Shown piece by piece: positions 16,496 through 26,327 of a DNA stretch of 64,000 nt. Under the pieces are notes generated by a model that searched no databases, had not been told where the DNA came from, and saw only the letters and a program-made list of their open reading frames with translations. Position 1 is the first letter of the stretch; the number at the start of each line of letters is the position of its first letter. Source of the stretch: Lactobacillus sp. UCMA15818 (lineage in GTDB: Bacteria; Bacillota; Bacilli; Lactobacillales; Lactobacillaceae). The stretch covers positions 376,207-440,206 of the forward strand of contig NZ_VJYB01000002.1 of NCBI RefSeq assembly GCF_030400225.1, read 5' to 3'. The translations under genes and the position numbers were made by a program.

Positions 16496-19153
16496 ATGAC
16501 AAGAGAGATTGAGATGTCAACGAAATATGAACCACAACAGGTTGAACCTGGTCGTTATGAAAAATGGCTGAAACAAGGAGTGTTTAAGCCAAGTGGGGAC
16601 AAAGAAGCAAAACCATATTCAATTGTTATCCCACCACCGAATGTAACGGGTAAGCTGCATTTAGGACATGCATGGGACACGACACTGCAAGACATGATTA
16701 TCCGTCAAAAGAGAATGCAGGGTTTTGATACTTTGTGGCTTCCTGGGATGGATCACGCAGGAATTGCAACCCAAGCTAAGGTCGAGGCGCGTCTTGCTGA
16801 ACAAGGTATCTCTCGCTATGATTTAGGTCGTGAGAAGTTCATTGAAACTGTTTGGAAATGGAAAGACGAGTACGCTGATATTATTCATCAGCAGTGGAAA
16901 AAACTGGGATTGTCTTTAGATTATGACCGTGAACGCTTTACGCTTGATGATGGGCTTTCAAAAGCAGTACGGAAGGTATTCGTTACGCTGTATAAGAAAG
17001 GCCTGATTTATCGTGGTGAATACATTATCAATTGGGACCCTAAAGCTAGGACGGCATTATCCGATATTGAAGTTATTCATAAGGATGTAAAGGGTGCTTT
17101 CTATCATGTTAAGTATCCATTTGCTGATGAGACAACATTCAATGGGAAAAACTATATTGAAATTGCAACAACTCGTCCTGAAACCATGATGGGTGATGTT
17201 GCAGTTGCGGTTCATCCTAATGACGAGCGCTACAAGGAGATTGTTGGAAAGACACTGATCTTGCCATTACAGGGACGCAAGATTGAAATTATTGCTGACG
17301 AATATGTTGATCCAGAATTTGGAACAGGGATGGTTAAGATTACGCCAGCACATGACCCTAATGACTTTGCAGTTGGTAATCGTCATGACTTAGAAAGAAT
17401 CAATACCATGAATGAAGATGCATCGATGAATGCGAATGCCGGTAAGTATGAAGGAATGGACCGCTTTGAAGCACGTAAAGCAATTGTGGCTGACCTTGAT
17501 ACCGCGGGCTACTTATTGCGTGTTGAACCAATTACTCATAGTGTTGGCCATTCTGAACGTACGGGTGTCCAGGTTGAAGCGCGCTTATCGACACAATGGT
17601 TTGTCAAGATGAAGCCGCTAGCCAAGGTTGCTTTGGCAAATCAAGACTCGGAACAGAGAGTAAATTTTGTACCAAGTCGTTTCGAGAATACATTTACACA
17701 ATGGATGGAGAATGTTCATGATTGGGTAATTTCGCGCCAACTGTGGTGGGGACATCAGATTCCTGCATGGTACCATAAAAAAACTGGTGAAATTTATGTT
17801 GGTGAAGAAGCACCGCAAGATCTTGAAAACTGGGTTCAAGATGAAGATGTATTAGATACGTGGTTTTCAAGTGCATTATGGCCATTTTCTACAATGGGTT
17901 GGCCAGATGAGGATGCTGCTGATTTTAAGCGTTACTTCCCAACGGACACCTTGGTTACCGGTTATGATATTATTTTCTTCTGGGTCTCAAGGATGATTTT
18001 CCAAAGCCTCGAATTTACAGAGGAGCGACCATTCAAGCATGTACTCATTCATGGTTTAATTCGTGATGAGAATGGTGTCAAAATGAGTAAATCATTGGGA
18101 AATGGAATTGACCCAATGGATGTGATTGACAAGTATGGTTCGGATGCATTGCGCTGGTTCTTGTCTAATGGTTCTGCTCCCGGACAAGACGTACGCTTCA
18201 GTTACACAAAAATGGATGCTGCGTGGAATTTCATCAATAAAATCTGGAATGCCAGCCGTTTTGTTATTATGAATCTGGATGATGATACAACAGCACAATT
18301 ACCCGTAAAGAGTCAATGGAAATTGTCGGATAAATGGATTATCAGCCGTTTGAATGAAACTATTGGTGAAGTCACACGCCTATTTGACAGCTTTGAATTT
18401 GGTGAAGCTGGCAGAGCACTTTATAACTTTATCTGGAATGATTTTTGTGATTGGTACATTGAGATGTCTAAAGAAGATTTGAATGGAACAGATGAACAGG
18501 CAAAGAAAGATACGCAAAATATTTTGTGTTATGTTCTTGACCAAACTTTGAGACTGCTACATCCAATCATGCCATTTGTTACTGAAAAAATCTGGTTGGA
18601 AATGCCACACGATGGTGAATCGCTTGTGACAGCAAAGTATCCTGAATATGCTGCTGCTGATGTAGATGAAGTTGCACAAAGTGAAATGGAGAATCTAATT
18701 GAACTGATCAAGGCTGTTCGTAATAGCCGTGCTGAAGTCAATGCTCCAATGTCAAGTGCAATTGAAATTCTAATTAAGACGTCAAGTGAAAAAACAAAGA
18801 AGATTTTTGAAGCTAACGTTGATTACATCGAACGTTTCTGCCATCCTAAGAAGTTGAAAATTAGTGCTGCTGTTGTTGCACCTGATTTGGCAATGACATC
18901 TGTTATTACTGGTGCCGAGGTATATTTGCCACTTGCAGACCTAATCAATATTGACGAAGAAATTTTAAGATTGCAAAAGGAAGTTAAGAAATTAGAAAGC
19001 GAAGTTACTCGTGGAGAAAAGAAATTGGGTAATAAACGCTTTGTTGCTAATGCTCCTGCAGAAGTGGTTACTCAAGAAAGAGAAAAACTTGGAGAGTACA
19101 AGACGAAGTTAGAAGCAACGAAAGAGAGAATTGCGACTTTGGAGAAGAATTAG
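16496..19153 (+). CDS. valS: Valine--tRNA ligase
   Basis: An 885-residue class I aminoacyl-tRNA synthetase that charges and edits tRNA-Val. HLGH (HIGH motif) is at residues 55-58 in [13 protein letters not shown], the editing domain follows ([16 protein letters not shown]), KMSKS is near 530, and a C-terminal coiled coil ([17 protein letters not shown]) ends it. Length is typical. ATG 16496 is chosen from the AAGGA site about 9 bases upstream and the known MT...MSTKY start of relatives; ATG 16514 is possible. Controlled by the T-box immediately upstream. Confidence 0.97.
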   Translation: MTREIEMSTKYEPQQVEPGRYEKWLKQGVFKPSGDKEAKPYSIVIPPPNVTGKLHLGHAWDTTLQDMIIRQKRMQGFDTLWLPGMDHAGIATQAKVEARLAEQGISRYDLGREKFIETVWKWKDEYADIIHQQWKKLGLSLDYDRERFTLDDGLSKAVRKVFVTLYKKGLIYRGEYIINWDPKARTALSDIEVIHKDVKGAFYHVKYPFADETTFNGKNYIEIATTRPETMMGDVAVAVHPNDERYKEIVGKTLILPLQGRKIEIIADEYVDPEFGTGMVKITPAHDPNDFAVGNRHDLERINTMNEDASMNANAGKYEGMDRFEARKAIVADLDTAGYLLRVEPITHSVGHSERTGVQVEARLSTQWFVKMKPLAKVALANQDSEQRVNFVPSRFENTFTQWMENVHDWVISRQLWWGHQIPAWYHKKTGEIYVGEEAPQDLENWVQDEDVLDTWFSSALWPFSTMGWPDEDAADFKRYFPTDTLVTGYDIIFFWVSRMIFQSLEFTEERPFKHVLIHGLIRDENGVKMSKSLGNGIDPMDVIDKYGSDALRWFLSNGSAPGQDVRFSYTKMDAAWNFINKIWNASRFVIMNLDDDTTAQLPVKSQWKLSDKWIISRLNETIGEVTRLFDSFEFGEAGRALYNFIWNDFCDWYIEMSKEDLNGTDEQAKKDTQNILCYVLDQTLRLLHPIMPFVTEKIWLEMPHDGESLVTAKYPEYAAADVDEVAQSEMENLIELIKAVRNSRAEVNAPMSSAIEILIKTSSEKTKKIFEANVDYIERFCHPKKLKISAAVVAPDLAMTSVITGAEVYLPLADLINIDEEILRLQKEVKKLESEVTRGEKKLGNKRFVANAPAEVVTQEREKLGEYKTKLEATKERIATLEKN

Positions 19154-19159
19154 TAAGGG

Positions 19160-19308
19160 AAATGTGCCATAAGCATAAATTGGGAAAATTTGAGTACCAA
19201 CTAGAAATTACGAACATAGTGGGTTTGCTATGAGTGATTTGAAGCTAGCTGGAGAATCTTGACTTATGAAACATATTTATTTGTAATAGAAAGACTAGAT
19301 TAAAAGTG
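19160..19308 (-). repeat. Interspersed repeat copy, minus orientation, decayed head
   Basis: The reverse complement matches the family tail across about 120 bases: CATAAATATG-type start, CTTATGAAACATATTTATTT, GAAATTACGAACATAGT and GGGAAAATTTGAGTACCAAC on the plus strand. The head near 19288-19305 is only a remnant. It lies in the 428-base gap after valS; the rest of that gap (19357-19582) is AT-rich and shows no gene. Confidence 0.7.
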
Positions 19309-19356
19309 AAGCACTTCATAATAGTTAGACAAAAATCTAATTATTATGGAGTGCTT
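19309..19356. repeat. 48-bp palindrome, second copy
   Basis: Arms AAGCACTTCATAATAGTTAGA and TCTAATTATTATGGAGTGCTT around CAAAAA, followed by T5. Inverted, it matches the palindrome at 7410-7457 at nearly every position, including the same single mismatched pair. It can serve as a terminator for valS. Confidence 0.85.
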
Positions 19357-19582
19357 TTTGTGTAAAATCATTGTGAACATGAAGTATTCTCCTATAGGTT
19401 TGAGTGAAGGTATAGAGATTCTTAATATTATTATAGAGTAAAAAACAATCTATTTTAATTGAAACTAATAGTAATAGCGCAGAGTATTAGTTATTACTTC
19501 ACAAAAAATTCATAAAAACTCTATAAAATTAAGAAGGATAGGACAGTTGCACTTTTTTTGATATAAAGGAGAATTTCATATT

Positions 19583-20536
19583 ATGAACTTAAAAAAGGCG
19601 CTGCATGGCAGTATTAGGAGAACCCAACTCTTTATTGACTTACCATATGAACAAAAAATTGGGAAAGAACTTAGAAAAAGTGAATTAAAGGCAGCAATTA
19701 ATGGCACAGCAGAATTAATTAAATTATGGACAAAAAGAAATAATCATACGCAATTAAAATATGATCTCTCAATAGTAATAATTTTGAAGAATGAGGCACC
19801 ATATATTAGAGAATGGTTGGCGTATTATATTTCAATTGGAGTAGAGCACTTTTATATCTATGATAACGATAGCCAAGATGATCTAAAGAAGATAATAGCA
19901 TCATTCAAAGATATGGTGACTTATATAAGATTTAGTGGGACTGCAAGGCAAATGGATGCATATAATGATGCTCTGAATAGGTATGGCAGCTATTCAAGAT
20001 ACATGGGTTTTTTAGACGCAGATGAATTTATCTACTTGAAGGGCGAGCAATTGAGTTTTGTTAATTTATTAAATGATTATTTTATTGACCCTCATGTTGG
20101 AGGTTTTGTAATTAACTGGCAAATATTTGGTTCTTCTTTTTTGAAAAAGAAACCTCAAGGATTGTTAACCAATAATTTTGTATATCGTGCTCAAAAAAAT
20201 TTCGAGAAGAACTTTCATATTAAATCAGTGGTTGATCCTAGAAAAGTAGCAGGATTTTTAAATGATCCGCACGGAGCTTTTTATTTACCTGGCTATTATG
20301 CAGTAAATGAAAAAAAACAAGAAGTGGATGGACCATTTTCTCAAAGGGTGAATACGGATAGAGTTCAAATTAATCATTACTTCACTAAATCCGAAGAGGA
20401 ATTTATCCAGAAAAAGGCGCGTGGACGAGCTACTAAAAATTCACAGCGAACGATGCAAGATTTTGTGGATCATGATAAAAATGATGTTTTTGATGATTCA
20501 ATGAGAGTTTACAATCAACAAAATAATCTTGAGTAG
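19583..20536 (+). CDS. Glycosyltransferase, GT92/DUF23-like
   Basis: A 317-residue protein with a GT-A-type nucleotide-sugar transferase core: IVIILKNEAPYIREWLAYY (residues 64-82), YIYDNDSQDD (91-100, the DND of the GT92/DUF23 group) and the DxD-like MGFLDADEF (141-149). A later INHYFTKSEEEF segment is also typical of the group. No signal peptide or membrane helix is evident, so it probably acts in the cytoplasm on a sugar acceptor for a surface glycan. ATG 19583 follows AAAGGAG at 11 bases. Coding DNA looks more AT-rich than its neighbours. It overlaps no other gene and leads into the UDP-glucose dehydrogenase. The substrate is unknown. Confidence 0.8.
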   Translation: MNLKKALHGSIRRTQLFIDLPYEQKIGKELRKSELKAAINGTAELIKLWTKRNNHTQLKYDLSIVIILKNEAPYIREWLAYYISIGVEHFYIYDNDSQDDLKKIIASFKDMVTYIRFSGTARQMDAYNDALNRYGSYSRYMGFLDADEFIYLKGEQLSFVNLLNDYFIDPHVGGFVINWQIFGSSFLKKKPQGLLTNNFVYRAQKNFEKNFHIKSVVDPRKVAGFLNDPHGAFYLPGYYAVNEKKQEVDGPFSQRVNTDRVQINHYFTKSEEEFIQKKARGRATKNSQRTMQDFVDHDKNDVFDDSMRVYNQQNNLE

Positions 20537-20561
20537 TTTTTGGAAAAGAGGACTTAGAAGG

Positions 20562-21797
20562 ATGACAAAAAAAGGAAAATTTAAAATAGCTGTTGCGGGA
20601 ACTGGATATGTTGGTTTAAGCATTTCGATTTTATTGGCACAGCGTAATCAAGTTTTTGCAGTTGATATTAATAAAAGAAAAATAGAGCTATTGAATAAGA
20701 AGATTTCGCCAATTGCAGATAAAGAAATTATTGAATATTTGGCATCACATGAATTGGATTTGATTCCGACAACTAATGCAGAGGTAGCCTATAAAGAAGC
20801 TGACTTTGTAGTAATAGCAACACCGACAAATTATGATAGTGAAAAGCAGTTCTTTGATACTTCTTCAGTTGAGCAAGTTATAAAATTGGTAAGACGGTAC
20901 AATAAAGAAGCGATTCTTGTTGTCAAGTCAACGGTTCCTGTAGGATTTACAAAGCGGATCAAGAATGAGCTCAAACTAGAAAATATAATTTTCAATCCAG
21001 AATTTTTACGAGAAAGCAAAGCTTTGTATGATAACCTGTATCCCTCAAGAATTATTATTGGTACTGATATGACAGATAATAAAGAAAGAGCGAATGCACA
21101 GCAATTTGCAAGTCTATTAAAAGCTGGTGCACTTGAACAAGATGTTGCAACGCTTGTAATGGGATATACTGAAGCTGAGGCAGTAAAATTATTTTCAAAT
21201 ACGTATTTGGCATTAAGAGTCAGTTATTTTAACGAACTTGATACCTATGCAGAATCAAAGGAGCTAAATACGCAGCAGATTATCTCTGGTGTTGGTCTAG
21301 ATCCAAGAATTGGTGATGGATACAACAATCCATCTTTTGGCTATGGCGGCTATTGTCTACCTAAAGACACGAAACAATTGCTTTCAAATTATCAGGACGT
21401 TCCACAGAATTTGATTGGAGCAATTGTGAAATCTAATGCAACACGGAAAGAGTTCATTGCGGAGCAGATTATAAGATTCATTAATAAAAATAAACTTGTT
21501 GAGGATACAGTTAATATAGGTATTTATAGGTTAACTATGAAGCAGAACAGTGATAATTTTCGTGAAAGTTCAATTCAAGGTGTCATCAAGGAATTACAAA
21601 AGATCCACCCAGGTATAAAAATTCTGATTTATGAACCAATGTTAAAAGAACATTCTGATTTTCAAGGATACAAAATCGAAAATAATTTACTTGAATTCAA
21701 AAAAAACAGCACTGTAATCGTCGCAAATCGTTTTAATGATGAACTAACAGATGTTCAAACTAAAGTGTATACGAGAGATTTATTTCATCTGGATTGA
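20562..21797 (+). CDS. UDP-glucose 6-dehydrogenase (HasB/Ugd-like)
   Basis: A 411-residue NAD-dependent nucleotide-sugar dehydrogenase, which oxidises UDP-glucose to UDP-glucuronate. The Rossmann loop GTGYVG is at 13-18, VKSTVPVGFT and FNPEFLRESKA follow, and the catalytic Cys265 is in YGGYCLPKDTKQL. The length of about 400 and overall look are those of the HasB/short Ugd branch. ATG 20562 is chosen from AAGAGG/AGAAGG just upstream; a longer reading overlaps the preceding glycosyltransferase. The pair probably forms one operon supplying and using a sugar donor (inference); no capsule operon is next to it. Confidence 0.93.
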   Translation: MTKKGKFKIAVAGTGYVGLSISILLAQRNQVFAVDINKRKIELLNKKISPIADKEIIEYLASHELDLIPTTNAEVAYKEADFVVIATPTNYDSEKQFFDTSSVEQVIKLVRRYNKEAILVVKSTVPVGFTKRIKNELKLENIIFNPEFLRESKALYDNLYPSRIIIGTDMTDNKERANAQQFASLLKAGALEQDVATLVMGYTEAEAVKLFSNTYLALRVSYFNELDTYAESKELNTQQIISGVGLDPRIGDGYNNPSFGYGGYCLPKDTKQLLSNYQDVPQNLIGAIVKSNATRKEFIAEQIIRFINKNKLVEDTVNIGIYRLTMKQNSDNFRESSIQGVIKELQKIHPGIKILIYEPMLKEHSDFQGYKIENNLLEFKKNSTVIVANRFNDELTDVQTKVYTRDLFHLD

Positions 21798-21938
21798 GAC
21801 ACAACATAAATCGGTAAAATTTGGGCACTTTGCTATTAGTAATTTGAAATTAGACGAAAAGATTGATTTATGGAACACATGTATACAGAAGCACTAATGG
21901 GACTGGCTCAAAATTAAACTTTTGATTCGGTCTTTTCC
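21798..21938 (-). repeat. Interspersed repeat copy, minus orientation
   Basis: The tail comes first on the plus strand (GACACAACATAAATCGG, GATTTATGGAACACATGTAT), then the head palindrome (GACTGGCTCAAAA against TTTTGATTCGGTC) at about 21901-21932 with a following TCTTTT. It closes the dehydrogenase gene. The gap on to 22105 also holds the folC promoter. Confidence 0.75.
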
Positions 21939-22047
21939 TATGTTTAATCAAGTTCTTAATTTGCTGTAAGCTAACTGGTATTAATTTGCATAAATAAAAA
22001 TTAAACATAGTTAGCATTATATTTTTCTAGATTGGCGTAAAAGTTGT

Positions 22048-22076
22048 TTGTTCTGGTAAGCCCTTTAATGTACAAT
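22048..22076 (+). promoter_or_regulatory. folC promoter
   Basis: TTGTTC (22048-22053) and TACAAT (22071-22076) lie 17 bases apart, about 30 bases before folC. A plausible sigma-A promoter. Confidence 0.5.
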
Positions 22077-22105
22077 AAATTTGAGAGTAAGAAGGGTTGA
22101 GAATA

Positions 22106-23416
22106 ATGGCGTTTGATAATTATGAACAGGCAGTTTCTTTTATTCACGGAAGAACACAATTTAAGAAAATTCCAACTCTGTCTAGAATGAGGTTATTTCT
22201 GGAGCGCTTAGGTAATCCTGAATCAGATTTGGAAATAATTCATGTGACAGGTACGAATGGAAAGGGTTCAACTGTAGCCTTTTTAAGAGAACTACTGGAG
22301 GAACAAGGACTTAAGGTCGGGACATTTACCTCACCTTTTATTGTCAGGTTTAATGAACGAATTCAAATCAATAAACAAATGATATCTGATGAGGAGTTGT
22401 TAATCCTTGTTAATTATATCGTACCAGTTGTTGCACAATTGGATAAGGAACTGTCTGAAGTTGGAGGTGGACCAACTGAGTTTGAGATTGTTACTGCACT
22501 AATGTTTTTATATTTTTCGCGGGAGAAGGTTGAGATTGCGGTTGTTGAAGTTGGCATTGGCGGAACCTTTGATTCAACTAATGTAATAAGCAGTCCGCTT
22601 GTCGCGGTGATAACGACCGTTGCCCATGACCATGCAAAATTACTGGGGAATACACTGGCACAGATTGCTGGTCATAAAGCGGGAATCATCAAAGAAGAGC
22701 GACCGGTTGTGCTCGGAGATATTCCCGAAGAAGCACTCACTGTAATTAGGAAGAGAGTAGCAGAAAAGAATGCAGAATTGTATATGCCAAGTGAGGGGTA
22801 TTCTTTCAAAGAAGCGCATAAAAAGATTCCGTGGGGTGAAGTTATTGACTATGAGGGCTTTGATTTAGCAATTACTGATTTACAGACCTCACTGATGGGA
22901 GAATTTCAGCGTGAGAATGCGGCAGTCGCGCTCAGTGCTTTTTTGGTCGTCGCAAGGCAAAAAAAATGGCACGTAAAGAGCAAGGAAATTCGTGCGGCTG
23001 TAAAAAAAGCGACTTGGCCAGGAAGATTTGAAGCCGTGAGTGAAAGCCCTTTGATTGTATTGGATGGGGCACATAACATTGCGGCAATGGATATGATTAC
23101 AAAGACAATTAAGAGAAGGTTCAAGAATCAGCATGTTTATATAATTGCTGCAATACTGGCAGATAAACAGCCGCGTGAGATGTTTGTCCAATTGAGTCAG
23201 CTTCCTAATACGACAATATATGCCACAACATTTGCAGGCCCGCGACCAGTAGCTAAAGTTGCGGAGGTTACCGAAGAAAGTGAAAAAATCGAATATTCAA
23301 AGAATTGGCAGGAAGCCTTAGTTGAAATCATTGCACAGATGTCAGAAGAAGATATGGTTTTGATTACTGGATCGTTGTATTTTGTTTCTGAAGTACGACA
23401 CTATTTTTTAGATTAG
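22106..23416 (+). CDS. folC: Folylpolyglutamate synthase/dihydrofolate synthase
   Basis: A 436-residue Mur-ligase-type ATP-dependent enzyme that adds glutamate to (dihydro)folate. The ATP loop VTGTNGKGST is at residues 47-56, followed by the HAGIIKEERP-type carbamoyl-Lys region (HKAGIIKEERPVVLG) and the C-terminal domain with LDGAHN. Length is typical. ATG 22106 follows AAGGG; an in-frame TTG nine bases upstream is an alternative. In many lactobacilli valS is directly followed by folC, so the two sugar genes before it look like an insertion. A HAD phosphatase starts immediately after, in the same transcript. Confidence 0.95.
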   Translation: MAFDNYEQAVSFIHGRTQFKKIPTLSRMRLFLERLGNPESDLEIIHVTGTNGKGSTVAFLRELLEEQGLKVGTFTSPFIVRFNERIQINKQMISDEELLILVNYIVPVVAQLDKELSEVGGGPTEFEIVTALMFLYFSREKVEIAVVEVGIGGTFDSTNVISSPLVAVITTVAHDHAKLLGNTLAQIAGHKAGIIKEERPVVLGDIPEEALTVIRKRVAEKNAELYMPSEGYSFKEAHKKIPWGEVIDYEGFDLAITDLQTSLMGEFQRENAAVALSAFLVVARQKKWHVKSKEIRAAVKKATWPGRFEAVSESPLIVLDGAHNIAAMDMITKTIKRRFKNQHVYIIAAILADKQPREMFVQLSQLPNTTIYATTFAGPRPVAKVAEVTEESEKIEYSKNWQEALVEIIAQMSEEDMVLITGSLYFVSEVRHYFLD

Positions 23417-23431
23417 GTGAGGATATTTAAA

Positions 23432-24085
23432 ATGAATTTAAAGTTAGTAATTTTTGATATGGATGGATTAGTGGTTGACTCCGAAAAAATATATTTTGCT
23501 GCAAATCAAAGAGCCGCCAAAAAGTTGGGGATGCAATATTCACTAGACTACTATCGGCGCTTCATTGGATCGGGTGATGATTTGATGTATTCAGAGATGA
23601 GTCGCGACTATGGTAGTCAGGAGCTGATTTCTGATTTTATTAATTTAAGTAAACAGCAAGTCTTTAATGTGATTAAAGAAGAAGGATTACCACTAAAAAA
23701 GGGTTTCTTAGAGTTAGCTTCTTATCTACGTGATGTTAAAATTCCAAGTATTTTAGCATCAAGTAATGATCGAAAAGCAATTGATTATTTTTTGAAGACT
23801 GCCAAAATTGGGCAATATTTTTCAGAGATAGTTTCAGCCAATGATGTGGCTAAGGCCAAACCCGACCCAGATATTTTTGAACATGCATGGACGGCGTCGG
23901 GTGAACACAATAAGAACGAAGCGTTGATACTTGAGGACTCATATAATGGTGTTTATGCGGCAAACGAAGCACATATTCCTGTGATCATGGTTCCAGACTT
24001 AATACAACCAACAAAAGAAGTTGCTGCAAAAACACAGGCGGTTTTAGAAAATCTAAGTGAAGTAAAAAGCTATCTCGAAAAATAG
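23432..24085 (+). CDS. HAD-superfamily hydrolase, beta-phosphoglucomutase-like
   Basis: A 217-residue HAD phosphatase of subfamily IA with an alpha-helical cap. Motif I DMDGLVVDSE has the nucleophile Asp9 and Asp11; motif II is ILASSND; motifs III/IV are KAKPDPDIF and LILEDSYNGVYAA. This group dephosphorylates small phosphosugars or similar metabolites, but the substrate cannot be read from sequence. ATG 23432 has GGTGAGGA 7 bases upstream, 15 bases after the folC stop, so it is translated from the folC mRNA. Confidence 0.9.
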   Translation: MNLKLVIFDMDGLVVDSEKIYFAANQRAAKKLGMQYSLDYYRRFIGSGDDLMYSEMSRDYGSQELISDFINLSKQQVFNVIKEEGLPLKKGFLELASYLRDVKIPSILASSNDRKAIDYFLKTAKIGQYFSEIVSANDVAKAKPDPDIFEHAWTASGEHNKNEALILEDSYNGVYAANEAHIPVIMVPDLIQPTKEVAAKTQAVLENLSEVKSYLEK

Positions 24086-24090
24086 GATGA

Positions 24091-24130
24091 ATCCCTTTTG
24101 TTTACGTAATTAAAAACGAAAGGGGTTTTC
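24091..24130 (+). terminator. Hairpin between the HAD gene and radC, containing the radC ribosome site
   Basis: CCCTTTTGTTT (24093-24103) pairs with AAACGAAAGGG (24114-24124), one G-T pair, then GTTTTCTT. It looks like an intrinsic terminator, yet the 3' arm carries AAAGGGG, which is also the only ribosome site for radC (ATG 24133). Confidence 0.7.
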
Positions 24131-24132
24131 TT

Positions 24133-24804
24133 ATGTTAACAAGCAGATATGATGAAGAAGAAATAATACAAAGATTGACTAAGTATAAAGGAGCTAGTTT
24201 AAGTCAAAAGGAACTTCTTTTTATACTTATTTGTGGGTTTTTAGGAAAAGAAAAGGCGGGCAAAAAAGTTAACCAATTTTTTTTACAATACACGGATTTG
24301 CGCCAAATAAAAGATCTTTCTGATATAGAATTGACGGAATTTGTTGGTAGTAAATATGGTGTTCAAATGTGCAGGGCGCTGTGTGAATTTGCTGAGAGAC
24401 TCAATAAAAGGCCGAAATTGACGCTGGGTAAAATATATACAAGTCAGGAAATAGGCGAGGAAATGTCATTGGAACTAGGACTGAGCTTACAAGAAGTATT
24501 ATTTGTAATACTATTAGATACCAAGAATCAAATAGTTGCCAAAAAGATTGTTTTTCAAGGAACGCTGGACACAGCAACAGTACACCCACGAGAAATCTTT
24601 CGGTTTGCATTGCAGTACGCGGCCGCGAGAATAATGATTGTCCACAATCATCCAAGTGGAGATACTGTGCCCTCAAAAAATGATCTGCAATTGACCAAAA
24701 GAATTGCAGAGTGTGGGGATATAATTGGTATTGGATTGCTTGACCACATTATTGTAGGTTCATCGCAGTACATGAGCATGCGTGAAGAGAAGATTCTTTC
24801 TTAA
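24133..24804 (+). CDS. radC: RadC family JAB1/MPN-domain protein
   Basis: A 223-residue RadC with a short N-terminal helical region and a C-terminal JAMM metalloprotease-like domain: HNHPSGDTVPSKND gives the H-x-H-x10-D zinc site (His171, His173, Asp184). RadC is named for DNA repair, but its true biochemical role is unsettled; relatives are linked to transformation and mobile elements. The start is fixed by ATG 24133, 8 bases after AAAGGGG in the hairpin. It stands alone between the HAD gene and a cold shock gene. Confidence 0.93.
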   Translation: MLTSRYDEEEIIQRLTKYKGASLSQKELLFILICGFLGKEKAGKKVNQFFLQYTDLRQIKDLSDIELTEFVGSKYGVQMCRALCEFAERLNKRPKLTLGKIYTSQEIGEEMSLELGLSLQEVLFVILLDTKNQIVAKKIVFQGTLDTATVHPREIFRFALQYAAARIMIVHNHPSGDTVPSKNDLQLTKRIAECGDIIGIGLLDHIIVGSSQYMSMREEKILS

Positions 24805-24892
24805 GATCTTTTTTTAGTCTTTGAATTCCTTGTTCAAGTGAGATGAATATGCTAAACTTTTCATTAGCTGATTATAAGAAGGATGTGTTTAT

Positions 24893-25099
24893 GTGCTCAC
24901 AGGTACAGTTCATTTTTTTGAAAAGGACGAAGGATATGGTTTCATTACCCCTGACGATGATGAACAAGATATTTTTGTTCATTTTTCAGCAATTAAAACT
25001 GAAGGTTATAAGACATTAGTAGAAGGTCAAAGAGTCGATTTCGTTGTTGCAATTGGAAAGCGAGGACCACAGGCGGTTAATGTCCATTTACTACAATAA
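24893..25099 (+). CDS. Cold shock protein, CspA family
   Basis: A 68-residue single cold-shock domain (OB fold) that binds single-stranded RNA/DNA. The RNP1-like KDEGYGFITPDD and RNP2-like DIFVHFSAI are intact. The start is GTG 24893 with AAGAAGGA 7-9 bases upstream; an ATG at 24891 is in another frame. It is more acidic and diverged than standard CspA proteins of about 66 residues (for example HFFEKDEGYGF for WFNxxKGFGF), so it may be a constitutive rather than a major cold-induced member. Monocistronic. Confidence 0.93.
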   Translation: MLTGTVHFFEKDEGYGFITPDDDEQDIFVHFSAIKTEGYKTLVEGQRVDFVVAIGKRGPQAVNVHLLQ

Positions 25100-25180
25100 A
25101 TAATTGTATAAATAATGATTAAGAATATTGAGAACTCAAGACATTTTGATTTTCATTTAGTATGCTGGCTAAGTAAACAA

Positions 25181-25214
25181 TTTTTGGTGAACGACATTTT
25201 TTGGTAAACGGCAT
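25181..25214 (+). repeat. Two tandem 17-bp direct repeats upstream of mreB
   Basis: TTTTTGGTGAACGACAT (25181-25197) is followed directly by TTTTTGGTAAACGGCAT (25198-25214), with two differences. The pair ends 14 bases before the TATAAT of the mreB promoter, a place where a regulator would act on transcription. Confidence 0.75.
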
Positions 25215-25224
25215 TTAAATCTTA

Positions 25225-25233
25225 TGGTATAAT
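25225..25233 (+). promoter_or_regulatory. Extended -10 promoter of mreB
   Basis: TGGTATAAT at 25225-25233 is an extended -10 element; no good -35 hexamer is visible at 16-18 bases. It lies 64 bases before the mreB start. Confidence 0.6.
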
Positions 25234-25296
25234 TGGGCTATTACTGAAGAACTGCATTATCTATTAAAATGAGGCAATGTGAAGGGATGAAATATA

Positions 25297-26301
25297 GTGT
25301 TCGGAATCGGGACGAAGAATATTGGCATAGATTTAGGTACAGCAAATACAATTGTATTTGCAGAAGGTAAAGGAATTGTATTACGTGAGCCTTCAGTTGT
25401 AGCTAAAAATACAAAAACAGGCGAAGTTGTTTCAGTTGGATCTGAAGCACGAGACATGATTGGACGGACACCGGCAAGTATCGTTGCAATTCGTCCAATG
25501 AAAGACGGCGTAATTGCAGACTATGATACAACAGTTGCAATGATGAAGTACTATATCCAAAAGGCTTTGGCTCGGAAGACAGGAAAGCCATATGTAATGG
25601 TTTGTGTTCCTAGTGGAGTAACCGAAGTAGAAAAAAGAGCAGTCATTGATGCTACTCGTGTAGCAGGTGCACGCGATGCATATGTGATTGAAGAACCATT
25701 CGCGGCAGCAATCGGTGCAGGCCTTCCAGTTATGGATCCAACTGGCAGCATGGTTGTTGATATTGGTGGTGGTACAACAGATGTTGCAACGATTTCTTTG
25801 GGTGGAATTGTTTCTAGTCGTTCAATTAGAATGGCTGGAGATAAGATTGATGAAGCTATCATCTATTATGTACGACAACATCATAATTTATTGATTGGTG
25901 AGAGAACAGCTGAACAATTGAAAATGGATGTTGCATCGGCTTCAATTGAGGCCGCAAAAGAATTGGATAGTCAGACAATTCGTGGTCGTGATTTGTTAAG
26001 TGGACTTCCAAGAACAATTGATATTGAAGCAGTTGATGTTGCACAGGCAATCCAAGAGGTCGTACAAGAAATTATCTCTGCAATCAAGGAAACGCTAGAA
26101 GAAACATCGCCTGAGATTGCAGCCGATGTAATTGATCATGGGATTGTTTTAACTGGTGGTGGTGCTCAGTTGCGTCATCTTCCTGAAGTAATTGCAGATG
26201 CAACCAAAGTACCAGTATTTATTGCATCGGAGCCACTAGACTGTGTTGCTATTGGTACCGGTGAATCACTTAAGAGTATTGAAGTAATGAAAAAAAGATA
26301 A
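25297..26301 (+). CDS. mreB: Rod shape-determining protein MreB
   Basis: A 334-residue bacterial actin that forms membrane-bound filaments guiding lateral wall synthesis. The N-terminal [14 protein letters not shown] phosphate loop, the second loop [16 protein letters not shown], and [15 protein letters not shown] near the C-terminus are intact. The start is GTG 25297 with AAGGGATG 8 bases upstream. It leads the mreBCD-minCD run, so cell elongation and division-site genes share a locus. A hairpin between mreB and mreC may lower expression of the downstream genes. Confidence 0.97.
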   Translation: MFGIGTKNIGIDLGTANTIVFAEGKGIVLREPSVVAKNTKTGEVVSVGSEARDMIGRTPASIVAIRPMKDGVIADYDTTVAMMKYYIQKALARKTGKPYVMVCVPSGVTEVEKRAVIDATRVAGARDAYVIEEPFAAAIGAGLPVMDPTGSMVVDIGGGTTDVATISLGGIVSSRSIRMAGDKIDEAIIYYVRQHHNLLIGERTAEQLKMDVASASIEAAKELDSQTIRGRDLLSGLPRTIDIEAVDVAQAIQEVVQEIISAIKETLEETSPEIAADVIDHGIVLTGGGAQLRHLPEVIADATKVPVFIASEPLDCVAIGTGESLKSIEVMKKR

Positions 26302-26327
26302 TATAGACGATTGAAACGTGTCATGTT

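Noticed and set aside
19583-21797. Possible capsule or exopolysaccharide operon
   Set aside because: Only two sugar genes are present; no polymerase, flippase, tyrosine kinase or priming transferase is seen.
24133-24804. radC as a marker of a mobile element
   Set aside because: It stands in an ordinary chromosomal context with housekeeping neighbours, no integrase or attachment site nearby.
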